Positions 24,910 to 32,160 of a stretch of DNA of 45,520 nt are shown here, in pieces. Numbering within the stretch: position 1 is the stretch's first letter; each line of letters opens with the position of its first letter. The notes under the pieces are model-generated. The model did not search any database. It saw nothing but the letters and a program-made list of their open reading frames with translations, and was not told where the DNA came from. The position numbers and the translations under genes were made by a program. The stretch spans positions 1 to 45,520 of the forward strand of contig NZ_JADYTJ010000025.1 of the NCBI RefSeq assembly GCF_021531075.1, given 5' to 3'. The stretch is from Bacteroides caecigallinarum. Its GTDB lineage: Bacteria; Bacteroidota; Bacteroidia; Bacteroidales; Bacteroidaceae.

Positions 24910-24976
24910 AATGTCCGATTTTCTTTAAGAATTTCGGACATTTTATTGCTACATCAAGAGTAATATCGTATCTTTA
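24910..24976 (+). promoter_or_regulatory. Inverted repeat and promoter of the AbiEi-type gene
   Basis: AATGTCCGA (24910-24918) and TCGGACATT (24934-24942) form a 9-bp inverted repeat with an inner TTCTT/AAGAA pairing. Directly downstream lie TTG (24946-24948), 20 bp, and TAtcTTTA (24969-24976), one base from TAnnTTTG. The repeat is well placed to be the autoregulatory operator that AbiEi antitoxins bind. Confidence 0.5.
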
Positions 24977-24996
24977 CAAGTGGAATCATTGTGGAT

Positions 24997-25518
24997 ATGA
25001 AGACGATACTGACGAAGGAAATACGAAACATCATAGACCAAAACGGACCGAACAGGCTTTATATGGTGAGTGATTTTGCCCATCTGAATAATGATGGGCT
25101 AGTTACTCGTGCGCTTTCCCGATTAGAGAAAGAGGGTGTGCTCATTCGTCTTTCTCAAGGTCTATATCTATATCCATTACGGAATAAATTCGGTGTACTT
25201 CGTCCCTCTATAGAAGATATCGCATACGTTATAGCGGAAAAGGACAAGGCTCGTATTATACCTAGTGGATTGACAGCATTGAACAAATTGGGACTTTCCA
25301 CACAAGTCACGATGAATGCAGTCTATTTGACAGATGCCACAGCAAGGGAACTTACTATCGGGAACCGTAAAATCATATTCAAGCGTAGCGCACCTCGCAA
25401 TTTTGCCTACAAGACAGACTTGTTCCCACTTATAGTCGCTGCCATGAAAGAATTTAGATTTCCATTCTTCCCAAATCGAATGACATTAAAGCCGGATAAT
25501 CGCCGCACACACTTTTAA
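24997..25518 (+). pseudogene. Truncated AbiEi-type antitoxin (DUF6088), toxin gene lost
   Basis: The N-terminal 150 residues match the DUF6088/AbiEi type IV antitoxin family: winged helix (LYMVSDFAHLNNDGLVTRALSRLEKEGVLIRLSQGLYLYP) and the RPSIEDIAYVIAEKDKARIIPSGLTALNKLGLST domain. Similarity stops at about VAAMKEF (25450). The remaining residues come from reading the opposite strand of a GH26 fragment. The AbiEii nucleotidyltransferase toxin that normally follows is absent. The ATG at 24997 is preferred to a GTG at 24991. Probably non-functional, though it might still bind its operator. Confidence 0.75.
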
Positions 25519-25729
25519 CGTCGCTACGTCCTTCATCACCATCCCATCCTATTCCATATACAGGGTCATCATGATGACCGAACATAAATCCGTATGCAGG
25601 AACTGTCTTCAATTTAAGAAGCAACTGTTCGGCTTCTGATGTTTTTACGGGTTTAACATCTTCTTTTGAAAGTTGGCAGGAATTTCCCAAAAGTGACATA
25701 ATAATACTTGCGGCAATAAGTTACCTCAT
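25454..25729 (-). pseudogene. GH26 beta-mannanase fragment, 5' part only
   Basis: The minus frame reads lipoprotein signal LIAASIIMSLLGNSC, then QLSKEDVKPVKTSEAEQLL and the GH26 N-terminal block GFMFGHHDDPVYGIGW with GDYPALMSFDLG. It ends after about 90 codons where the AbiEi fragment begins, so the catalytic barrel is missing. The expected start ATG at 25729 is followed by AGG and then TAA, a stop at codon 3 that looks like a mutated lysine codon. It lies downstream of, and on the same strand as, the glycan-binding-like lipoprotein, as in beta-mannan utilisation loci. Confidence 0.75.
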
Positions 25730-25811
25730 ACTATTAGAGATTAAATTTATTATTGTAATTTATTTGGATCAGCAGTTGGAAAGCAAAGTTCCAACCACTG
25801 ATTCATATTAT

Positions 25812-27620
25812 TTATTTTTTTGGTTCAAGACGGAAATTGTCTATACAGATGCCGGTAGGAATATTCTCACCAAACAGACTATTATTCGTATTTACAAACG
25901 ACAATTCACCTTTAAGATCAGGTTTTATATCGGAAATATTACGTGAAACGGTAATCCATTTACCATCTGTTGTTTCCGGGATGAAATCAGTACCGAACCC
26001 AATCCAATTATCAGCGAGTATATATTGCATGTTAGCCTGTGAGGCACCTGTAACTCCTTCCTCTATCTTTAAATCGAATTTGATAACATAGTTCTCAATA
26101 TTAGAAACTTTAGCAGAACAGTGACTGCAATTAAATAGATAAATTGTCTTAGAAAGCGCAGATGAAGATGCAAACCTTAAATATGTATTACCATTGTCCT
26201 TAGGATATTCCAAAGTCACGCCTTCTGTCCAACTATTATCATTATGTCCTTCAAAATCACTGATCATGATAGCATCTTTAGATACAGGATCACGTTCCAA
26301 TAATGTTGTAAGGGCGGTAATCTTAGTAATAGTATAACCATCTCCGGTAAGAATCAAATTATGTTTTTTCAGTTTCTCTGCAGATTCAGACGTTATCGTA
26401 TAAGTAAAAAATCCTTGAGCTTTTTCATTTTCATCAATTTGTCCATGAGCATCGTCGTCCAATGGTTTCCATGTACCTGTATCTTGAAATGATTTAGTAC
26501 CACTTTCACAACCTTTGAAATAAACAGTCAATACATCACCTTCTTTTAAATAGTGAAAATAAAAATGAGAGATTGGCAAATTGCTCCAACCAGAGATTTC
26601 TTTTTCACCTTCAAACAAAGTTATAACACTTTTTTCAGTATCTCCTCCTGCCGTTTTTTCCACAGGAACTTCCATGTCGTAATATTTGTTTGAATCAAGA
26701 TTGTAAGAATATATTGTATTACATTTAGCAGTCTTTGTATAATCTGCTGTATATCCACTATAGTTACCCTTAAAAGAAAGTTCGATTGTCTGATCTATAG
26801 AAGCCGTATTTGTAGGGAACACCAAAGCATATAGATATGCAGTTTCACCTGCATTAACCTTTAAACCTCCTTCAGGTGTAGTAACCTTTATAGCGTATGT
26901 ACCGTTTGATACACTATATGTAGGAGTTACTGTACCATCATTATCCATGCTGAGTTCAGCCTTATTACAGAAAGGTCCTGATATACTTACCTCATTTACT
27001 GTAAGATCCTCACTTTCGGTGTTAGTTATCTTGAATCTGTATATTGCAGGAAGGACCTTGAATTCGATGTTTGCAGAATTACTGCCATCTACAACTCCCG
27101 TACCGGACATCAATATGTATTGCTTAAGATGTTCTGTACTGTTCAGTTTTGTCTGTGTAAATCCGTCAGGCAAAGTGAATGTCACTTTATTTTCTGCACC
27201 GATATTACTATTTTCCAAAGGAGATACAGCCCAGATAATATCACCTTGAGCATACTGCTGTGATAAACCTGTAGTAATCTGGAGCTGTGCCCGTTTCTTA
27301 TCATCTGTATTTGGAGTTACAACAGTAGCAGAATATTTCTTTTCATCTGTAAAGTTAACAAAAGCACTATTGCTCCAAACAAATGATTGCATCTTATCAG
27401 TAGATTCCCAAGTGAAAGCAGGACTTTTTCTTTCATCATCATTTATATCCCAATAAGCCCTTGACTCAACACCACCTTCATTTACATCACCCGTCAAAGA
27501 GATATAATATCCTTCGCCTGATACCGGAGCCTGTCCTTCTTCAAACTCATTCACACATGATGTAGCGAAAACAGAAGCCGCTACACAAGAAAGCGCGATA
27601 AAACGATTTGTATATGTCAT
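25812..27620 (-). CDS. Surface lipoprotein: fimbrillin-like N-terminus, glycan-binding-like C-terminus
   Basis: 602 aa from the ATG at 27620 (MTYTNRFIALSCVAASVFATSC); the frame extends to 27653 but overlaps the small upstream gene's end. The acidic NEFEEG after the lipobox Cys22 suggests surface display. Residues about 25-310 resemble the FimA/Mfa-type fimbrillin fold (ESRAYWDIND, FTWESTDKMQSFVW, VLPAIYRFKITNTESEDLTVNEVSISG). Residues about 450-602 resemble the C-terminal domain of surface glycan-binding proteins (MISDFEGHNDNSW, NYVIKFDLKIEEG, GKWITVSRNISD, GICIDNFRLEPKK). With the GH26 fragment downstream, a mannan-binding role is likely. The domain calls are by eye. Confidence 0.7.
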   Translation of the reverse strand: MTYTNRFIALSCVAASVFATSCVNEFEEGQAPVSGEGYYISLTGDVNEGGVESRAYWDINDDERKSPAFTWESTDKMQSFVWSNSAFVNFTDEKKYSATVVTPNTDDKKRAQLQITTGLSQQYAQGDIIWAVSPLENSNIGAENKVTFTLPDGFTQTKLNSTEHLKQYILMSGTGVVDGSNSANIEFKVLPAIYRFKITNTESEDLTVNEVSISGPFCNKAELSMDNDGTVTPTYSVSNGTYAIKVTTPEGGLKVNAGETAYLYALVFPTNTASIDQTIELSFKGNYSGYTADYTKTAKCNTIYSYNLDSNKYYDMEVPVEKTAGGDTEKSVITLFEGEKEISGWSNLPISHFYFHYLKEGDVLTVYFKGCESGTKSFQDTGTWKPLDDDAHGQIDENEKAQGFFTYTITSESAEKLKKHNLILTGDGYTITKITALTTLLERDPVSKDAIMISDFEGHNDNSWTEGVTLEYPKDNGNTYLRFASSSALSKTIYLFNCSHCSAKVSNIENYVIKFDLKIEEGVTGASQANMQYILADNWIGFGTDFIPETTDGKWITVSRNISDIKPDLKGELSFVNTNNSLFGENIPTGICIDNFRLEPKK

Positions 27621-27640
27621 AGTCGTATAAATTTTAAAAG

Positions 27641-27856
27641 TTAATCTTGCCAACCCAAATTAGTCTCACTTACAGAATTGAATCCCGCACTATTTCCATA
27701 ACCAGGATCAGAAGCATTACCTCCTACATCAGGACCACTTGAACACAACATACCTTCATTTTGCACGCTGTAAGACATAGTCTTAGGTGCCACATAGCTT
27801 TCTTTCATTTCCGAAGAAGCCATGGTTACTCCCAATAATTCTCTTTGATTTTTCAT
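27641..27856 (-). CDS. Small MLCSS-type protein upstream of the surface lipoprotein
   Basis: 71 aa, or 55 if it starts at the internal ATG at 27808 (MKESYVAPKT). It has the recurring Bacteroidales small-protein pattern Y-x-A/P-P-x8-10-G-M-L-C-S-S-G followed by a glycine, asparagine and aspartate-rich tail (PDVGGNASDPGYGNSAGF). No signal peptide or membrane segment. It lies 20 bp before the lipoprotein gene, so they are one operon. Function unknown. Confidence 0.7.
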   Translation of the reverse strand: MKNQRELLGVTMASSEMKESYVAPKTMSYSVQNEGMLCSSGPDVGGNASDPGYGNSAGFNSVSETNLGWQD

Positions 27857-27883
27857 GTTTTTATAGTTTTTAAGTTACCAATA

Positions 27884-27916
27884 CGAATCAGCATCCTTAA
27901 ATTATGAACTGATTCG
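27884..27916. repeat. 8-bp inverted repeat in the leader of the small protein gene
   Basis: CGAATCAG (27884-27891) and CTGATTCG (27909-27916) are perfect complements with 17 nt between, 28 bp upstream of the small gene's ATG. Either an operator or an mRNA leader hairpin. Confidence 0.5.
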
Positions 27917-27957
27917 TTTAATTAATAATGTATTTCAAGTTTAACAAGTAAAAAAGT

Positions 27958-28034
27958 ATAGCTTTTAGTTCTGTATTTCGCAGAAAAAGAGTATCTTTAA
28001 GTGCTATCAAAAAGGACTCAATACTAAAAGCTAT
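27958..28034. promoter_or_regulatory. IS leader: 12-bp inverted repeat enclosing the transposase promoter
   Basis: ATAGCTTTTAGT (27958-27969) is the exact complement of ACTAAAAGCTAT (28023-28034), which covers the first bases of the transposase ATG at 28033. A -7-like TATCTTTA (27992-27999) lies between the arms. A transcript entering from outside would fold and hide the start codon, whereas one from the internal promoter would not, the design known from IS10 and IS50. Confidence 0.6.
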
Positions 28035-28640
28035 GGTCAAAGATAAACATATTATTTCAGAAATAGACTCATTTTTCTCTAAAAAATGATTGTAACAGGG
28101 CCATTAATTGTATAATCGGTACAATCTCCCGCCTGAACCTCAATTTCTCCGGCATTGGAATTGAGAAACGGCATAACTGTAAACTCACCAGTCTCCAAGT
28201 GTTGGAACTGCTTTTGCTCTTCCCTTTCTTCATGGTGAGGAGGGCAAGAACCCTGAAAAAAGACAAGGGCTGACAAGCAAGCAGTGGAATGCCCGCTTTT
28301 GCAAAGTCCGTGACGAAAAATCCGTGGTCAACACCCGTATCCGGGAATATAAACAAAGCAAGATTGAGCGTTCCATTGAAATGGTGAGGCATGCCATGAA
28401 GAAAGGCATACGGTTTGATTACCTGCTGGTTGACAGTTGGTTCACCTGTGCAGACCTGATACGATTCATCACTTCAAGACATTTGGAATGCCATCTGATA
28501 GGCATGCTAAAGATGGGGAAAAACAGATACAGGACCGAACATTCCGCTGCCGTATAGATGTCACAGGCTTTAATGTGGGAAGATCTTTATCTCGCTCAGC
28601 TTCAAGCCTGCCACAAGTGTTACGCATAGGACAATAATAT
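28033..28640 (+). pseudogene. Degraded IS4-family transposase
   Basis: Pieces in order: MVKDKHIISEIDSFFSK (28033 on); a frameshift at a run of six A (28081-28086), after which a second frame gives NDCNRAINCIIG...GIGIEKRHNCKLTSLQ and VLELLLLFPFFMVR up to about 28240. Then comes a large internal deletion, and a C-terminal piece starting HGEEGKNPEKRQGLTSK and running through RIREYKQSKIERSIEMVRHA and FDYLLVDSWFTCADLIRFI (the IS4 DSWF block) to a stop at 28557, with another shifted scrap to 28640. Inactive. Confidence 0.8.
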
Positions 28641-28676
28641 CTGGAAATAATTTTGAAACAATAAAGTAATGATATT

Positions 28677-28728
28677 AAAAGAGAGCCGCATCATCTCCAC
28701 TTTATAGTGAGTATGATACGGCTCTCTC
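28677..28728 (-). terminator. Terminator of the DUF3990 operon
   Basis: GAGAGCCG (28681-28688) pairs with CGGCTCTC (28719-28726), and ATCAT pairs with ATGAT after one mismatch, with a further CTC/GAG pairing. On the minus strand the stem is followed by TTTTAAT. It is 67 bp beyond the last gene of the operon. Confidence 0.75.
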
Positions 28729-28794
28729 TGTATTGTAGCTCAAATTTCGGATTTAGTGATACGCATACACTTAATAGCTGAATTTACCATACCG

Positions 28795-29016
28795 TCATTC
28801 AAACTTGCCTTTCGTCAGCTCCTCTTTCAGGAAAGCAAACACATAGTGGTAGCTTTGATGATAAAAATGCGTCCGTTCATCAACTACTTTCCGATAAGTT
28901 TCCGAATTGAATACCGTGGCAAGTGCCTCTTCCATTGTCATTCCGCTGTTCTGCTCGACCAGCAGGGCGGCAAGGTTCTTTACCATATCCGCCATCATTT
29001 CCGTTTTCTCACTCAT
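28795..29016 (-). CDS. Small accessory protein of the DUF3990 operon
   Basis: 73 aa, no signal or membrane segment: MSEKTEMMADMVKNLAALLVEQNSGMTMEEAL then NSETYRKVVDERTHFYHQSYHYVFAFLKEEL. Helical throughout. A 29-residue stretch from TM to QS lines up without gaps with the DUF3791 protein two genes upstream (both TM-x-x-A at the start and QS at the end), suggesting distant paralogy. Its ATG overlaps the DUF3990 stop as ATGA. Possibly a second antitoxin or partner; untested. Confidence 0.7.
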   Translation of the reverse strand: MSEKTEMMADMVKNLAALLVEQNSGMTMEEALATVFNSETYRKVVDERTHFYHQSYHYVFAFLKEELTKGKFE

Positions 29017-29486
29017 ATCCTTTTTAACTGTTTGATGGCACGTTCCGTACCGAAGAAATATTGAAGCGTCACACCTTTCATGTATTGCAGGTTACGCACA
29101 AGAGTTGGAAGGTCTATCGAACGGTTCTCGTATCGCCACAACTGCACGCCTACCCTGTCATTGGCTATGGGACCGATAACCACGTCATATTCATGTACAG
29201 GCTTTTCAGTCGGATTGTTTCGATTTAGTAGGATGAATTTCGCCCATTCTTCAGAATAACCGTTAAAACGGAGTACACTCAAGGCATTCAAGGCATCGTC
29301 CTCAACAAGGTAGCTTTGTACAACCGGAAAACCTGTTTCCAACTGTTCAACTTTAACTTTAGCCATATTCAAAGCCTGTTCATAGTCAGCAGACAGATAA
29401 AATCCACGTCCGAAATCTTTGTTAGGTTTCGATTTCAGCAAATCTATCCTATCAAAATCCTTGTTTGTCCCATGATAAAGTTTCAT
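29013..29486 (-). CDS. DUF3990 protein, ADP-ribosyltransferase fold, candidate toxin
   Basis: 157 aa from the ATG at 29486, which overlaps the DUF3791 stop as ATGA; a longer frame to 29513 is rejected. It opens MKLYHGTNKDFDRIDL (first ART motif, His in HGT), continues DFGRGFYLSADYEQALNMA (NAD-loop Tyr/Ser region) and ends LQYFFGTERAIKQLKRI (candidate catalytic Glu in TERA): an H-Y-E-type ART triad. The middle carries YDVVIGPIANDRV, characteristic of the family. No signal peptide, so cytoplasmic. Flanked by two small coupled genes, the layout of a toxin with partner proteins. The target is unknown. Confidence 0.8.
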   Translation of the reverse strand: MKLYHGTNKDFDRIDLLKSKPNKDFGRGFYLSADYEQALNMAKVKVEQLETGFPVVQSYLVEDDALNALSVLRFNGYSEEWAKFILLNRNNPTEKPVHEYDVVIGPIANDRVGVQLWRYENRSIDLPTLVRNLQYMKGVTLQYFFGTERAIKQLKRI

Positions 29487-29707
29487 ACCAATGCTCCTCC
29501 TTGACGATGGCAATATTCCGCAATGTCGTCCACCATTGAGGCAAACGACTGTGTATGCACATATCCGTAATTGCGATCAATAAAATCTATTCCTTTGTAA
29601 CGACTCAGATAATTGAAGGCCTGTTTCATCGTCAGTCCGTACTTACGACCGAACTCAAGGATGAAGATGACTGTCCATTCCAGTTTTTCCTTTATATTAT
29701 ATTCCAT
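29483..29707 (-). CDS. DUF3791 protein, probable partner of DUF3990
   Basis: 74 aa from the ATG at 29707 (MEYNIKEKLEWTVIFILEFG); a frame to 29743 runs into the promoter. It shows the DUF3791 pattern: hydrophobic helix, GLTMKQAFNYLSRYKGIDFI, YGYVHTQSFASMVDDIAEYCHRQGG. DUF3791 genes commonly precede DUF3990 genes. First gene of the coupled three-gene operon; a candidate antitoxin or inhibitor. Confidence 0.8.
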   Translation of the reverse strand: MEYNIKEKLEWTVIFILEFGRKYGLTMKQAFNYLSRYKGIDFIDRNYGYVHTQSFASMVDDIAEYCHRQGGALV

Positions 29708-29731
29708 TTTGATATTCTTTAGACCTTTGTA

Positions 29732-29739
29732 CAAAGATA
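29732..29739 (-). promoter_or_regulatory. -7 box of the DUF3791-DUF3990 operon
   Basis: The minus strand reads TATCTTTG, a TAnnTTTG match, 24 nt upstream of the DUF3791 ATG. No TTG at 19-21 bp. Confidence 0.55.
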
Positions 29740-29916
29740 GCAAAAACCATTGTAAATCTGTATGAAAAGTAATAGAATTATTGCCATTACAGGAAAATCA
29801 TAGTTTGTATCTACGTAAGTTGCTGTTTGAATATGTTTCATCCCCCTGAAATAGGCAAGATGATTTTATTCTTGCATTTAAATTTAATGTAAACCATAAA
29901 TTCTCAAGATTTTTAC

Positions 29917-29924
29917 TACTTTTG
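29917..29924 (+). promoter_or_regulatory. -7 box of the small membrane protein gene
   Basis: TActTTTG at 29917-29924 matches the consensus and lies 23 bp before the ATG at 29948. Confidence 0.5.
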
Positions 29925-29947
29925 CTGTTATAAATATATAACACAAA

Positions 29948-30358
29948 ATGAGTAAAAGTATAGAAAGCAACAAACAGTTTATGGTAGGCAACGGGCTCCT
30001 GGCTTTCGGAGTATTCTTCATCGTATGCCTGTTTCTCTATCTCGGTTTCCGTTCGCAAAAGAAAACCGGCAACGAACAAACTTATAAAGACATCTATGAG
30101 GTATGCCTGACAAAATCATTTGCAGGCGATTCACTGAATATATTCATCAACGACAGTCTGATAATGGCACGCACTATGGGCAATGCTGACATCACATTCC
30201 AGATAAACAGATTTGCAGAAGAGAATGCACTGATGGTGGTAGATGCCAAAACGGATATCATGACTCCTTTCAACCTTAGTAAGGAAGGAGGCAAGGTTAC
30301 AGTGGAAAAGAAAAACGGACAGATATTCTTTCTGTACGAGGGTAACGAACAAAAATAA
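29948..30358 (+). CDS. Unknown protein with one N-terminal membrane anchor
   Basis: 136 aa. Residues about 13-34 (VGNGLLAFGVFFIVCLFLYLGF) are one membrane segment; the following 100 residues are mixed alpha/beta with no cysteines after residue 55 and would face the periplasm if the N-terminus is inside. It has its own promoter and a strong terminator, so it is monocistronic. I do not recognise the family. Confidence 0.75.
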   Translation: MSKSIESNKQFMVGNGLLAFGVFFIVCLFLYLGFRSQKKTGNEQTYKDIYEVCLTKSFAGDSLNIFINDSLIMARTMGNADITFQINRFAEENALMVVDAKTDIMTPFNLSKEGGKVTVEKKNGQIFFLYEGNEQK

Positions 30359-30383
30359 AGAAAAAGTATAACATACTAAATAT

Positions 30384-30428
30384 CGGCGTGACAGACATTA
30401 GGACATTGTCTATCACGCCGTTTCTTTT
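30384..30428 (+). terminator. Terminator after the small membrane protein gene
   Basis: CGGCGTGA (30384-30391) / TCACGCCG (30413-30420) plus AGACA/TGTCT form a long stem, followed by TTTCTTTT. Confidence 0.85.
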
Positions 30429-30553
30429 GAAAAAATTTGTAGCTCGAAAAATAAATATTAAATTTACGATGTTTAACTTGATAAACATAATTTACTCAAT
30501 TAAAACATCATGTTTTATTTTAAGACAAACACTAATAAGTAATTATAAATAGT

Positions 30554-32047
30554 ATGAACAGTGAGGATATCAAAAATCTGTTAAGAAACGGAGAACATAT
30601 ATTTCTTGAATGCAAGAAAGCAGAAAACACAATTCCAAAATCATTATGGGAATCTTATTCCGCATTTGCAAACACATACGGTGGAACAATTTTGTTGGGA
30701 ATAGGTGAGATTTCTTCAGAAACAGATAATTCCAAAAGATTCATAATTACAGGTGTTAGTGAGCCAAACAAATTATATAAGGATTTATGGAATACAATAA
30801 ACAGTAATGAAAAAGTCAGTATAAATCTACTACGTAACGAAGATGTACAAACTATTGACATTGAAAATAAAAAAGTCATAGCAATAAACGTACCTCGTGC
30901 TGACTATACTGTTCGCCCTGTTTATATAAACAATAATATTATTAGAGGAACATTTAAACGTAATCATGAAGGTGATTATCATTGCACTGAACAAGAAATA
31001 AAAATGATGCTACGCGATGCCAACGAATCAGGCAATGACAAGTTGTTCCTTGAGTTTTACTCTATGGATGATATTGATATTCCCACTTTAGAGAAATACC
31101 GTATAATGTTTAAAACAAACAATCCTGAGCATATTTGGAATGACCTTGGCAATAAGGATTTTTTAATACAGTTAGGTGGTTACACAATAAATCGCAAAGA
31201 GAATAAAGAAGGTCTTACAATGGCTGGATTACTCATGTTTGGCAAAGGATTACCAATACGTGAACGGTTTGATAATTTACGGATGGACTATATTGACAAG
31301 TCAAACCTGATAGGAGAACAACGTTATAGTGACAGATTAACCTATGATGGAACTTGGGAAAATAATTTGTTTAACTTTATCAGACTGGTATTACCACGTA
31401 TTACTAAAGACTTACCACGCCCTTTTAATATGGAAGGAGTAGTAAGGATAGACGATTCTCCTCAACATAAAGCCGTCCGTGAAGCTGTAACAAATATGAT
31501 AATTCATGCAGACATGATGTTAAATGGAATCCTTCGTATAGAAAAATACAATGACAAGTTTGTACTAACTAATCCTGGATTACTTAAATTGCCAATAGAA
31601 CAAATCTATGCTGGGGGTGAATCCAAATCAAGGAATCAGAGAATACAAAACATGCTTCGTATGATCGGGTATGGAGAAAATTTAGGTTCAGGATTTCCTC
31701 TTATTCTTAATGCATGGAACGAGAGACATTGGCTAAAACCGGAATTAATAGAACAACAAGACCTTATGCAGGTCAAGCTTATTCTTAGTATAAATACTAA
31801 AGATGTCACTTTAGGTGTCACTAAAGATGTCACTTTAGGTGTCACTAAAGATATTATTTCAAGAAGGAACACCATAATGGAATTAATCCAAAACAACAGT
31901 GAGATAACAATTTGTGAGTTATCAAAAAAAATAAACGTCACTGAACGTACTATTAAAAGAGACCTATCTGTACTTCAAAAATCAGGATTCATCATTAGAG
32001 AAGGAGGACGTAAGGAAGGTAAATGGATAATAGCCAAAAATAAATAA
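30554..32047 (+). CDS. AlbA_2/Schlafen-like ATP-binding regulator with C-terminal winged helix
   Basis: 497 aa. The N-terminal AlbA_2 domain (residues about 10-130) has HIFLECKKAENTIPKSLWESYSAFANTYGGTILLGIGE; a central GHKL-like ATPase segment has HKAVREAVTNMIIHADMM and FVLTNPGLLKLP; MLRMIGYGENLGSGFPLI is typical of the family. A C-terminal helix-turn-helix (ITICELSKKINVTERTIKRDLSVLQKSGFI) is separated by an 8-residue tandem repeat. Proteins of this type act as transcription regulators or in mobile-element and phage-related contexts; the target is unknown. It stands alone between core genes. Confidence 0.82.
   Translation: MNSEDIKNLLRNGEHIFLECKKAENTIPKSLWESYSAFANTYGGTILLGIGEISSETDNSKRFIITGVSEPNKLYKDLWNTINSNEKVSINLLRNEDVQTIDIENKKVIAINVPRADYTVRPVYINNNIIRGTFKRNHEGDYHCTEQEIKMMLRDANESGNDKLFLEFYSMDDIDIPTLEKYRIMFKTNNPEHIWNDLGNKDFLIQLGGYTINRKENKEGLTMAGLLMFGKGLPIRERFDNLRMDYIDKSNLIGEQRYSDRLTYDGTWENNLFNFIRLVLPRITKDLPRPFNMEGVVRIDDSPQHKAVREAVTNMIIHADMMLNGILRIEKYNDKFVLTNPGLLKLPIEQIYAGGESKSRNQRIQNMLRMIGYGENLGSGFPLILNAWNERHWLKPELIEQQDLMQVKLILSINTKDVTLGVTKDVTLGVTKDIISRRNTIMELIQNNSEITICELSKKINVTERTIKRDLSVLQKSGFIIREGGRKEGKWIIAKNK
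31796..31852 (+). repeat. 24-bp in-frame tandem repeat in the AlbA_2 gene
   Basis: Two identical 24-bp units (31796-31819 and 31820-31843) and a 9-bp partial third encode TKDVTLGV twice and then TKD. It sits in the linker before the winged helix, so copy-number change would alter only linker length. Confidence 0.9.
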
Positions 32048-32095
32048 TAAAAAATACATTTAGCATCCAATACAAAAACACAATACAAAAATTGC

Positions 32096-32103
32096 TATCT
32101 TTG
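32096..32103 (+). promoter_or_regulatory. -7 box of the sppA operon
   Basis: TAtcTTTG at 32096-32103 matches the consensus; the sppA ATG is at 32161, giving a leader of roughly 50 nt. Confidence 0.55.
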
Positions 32104-32160
32104 CCCTTAACTGTATTAAGGCATATACAAGAGAACGAACAATCTAAATAATTATTTTAT

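Noticed and set aside
28069-28392. Minus-strand open frame ending GPVTIIF opposite the IS region
   Set aside because: The plus strand there reads a recognisable IS4 transposase N-terminus once one A is removed from the A run, so the minus frame is its shadow.
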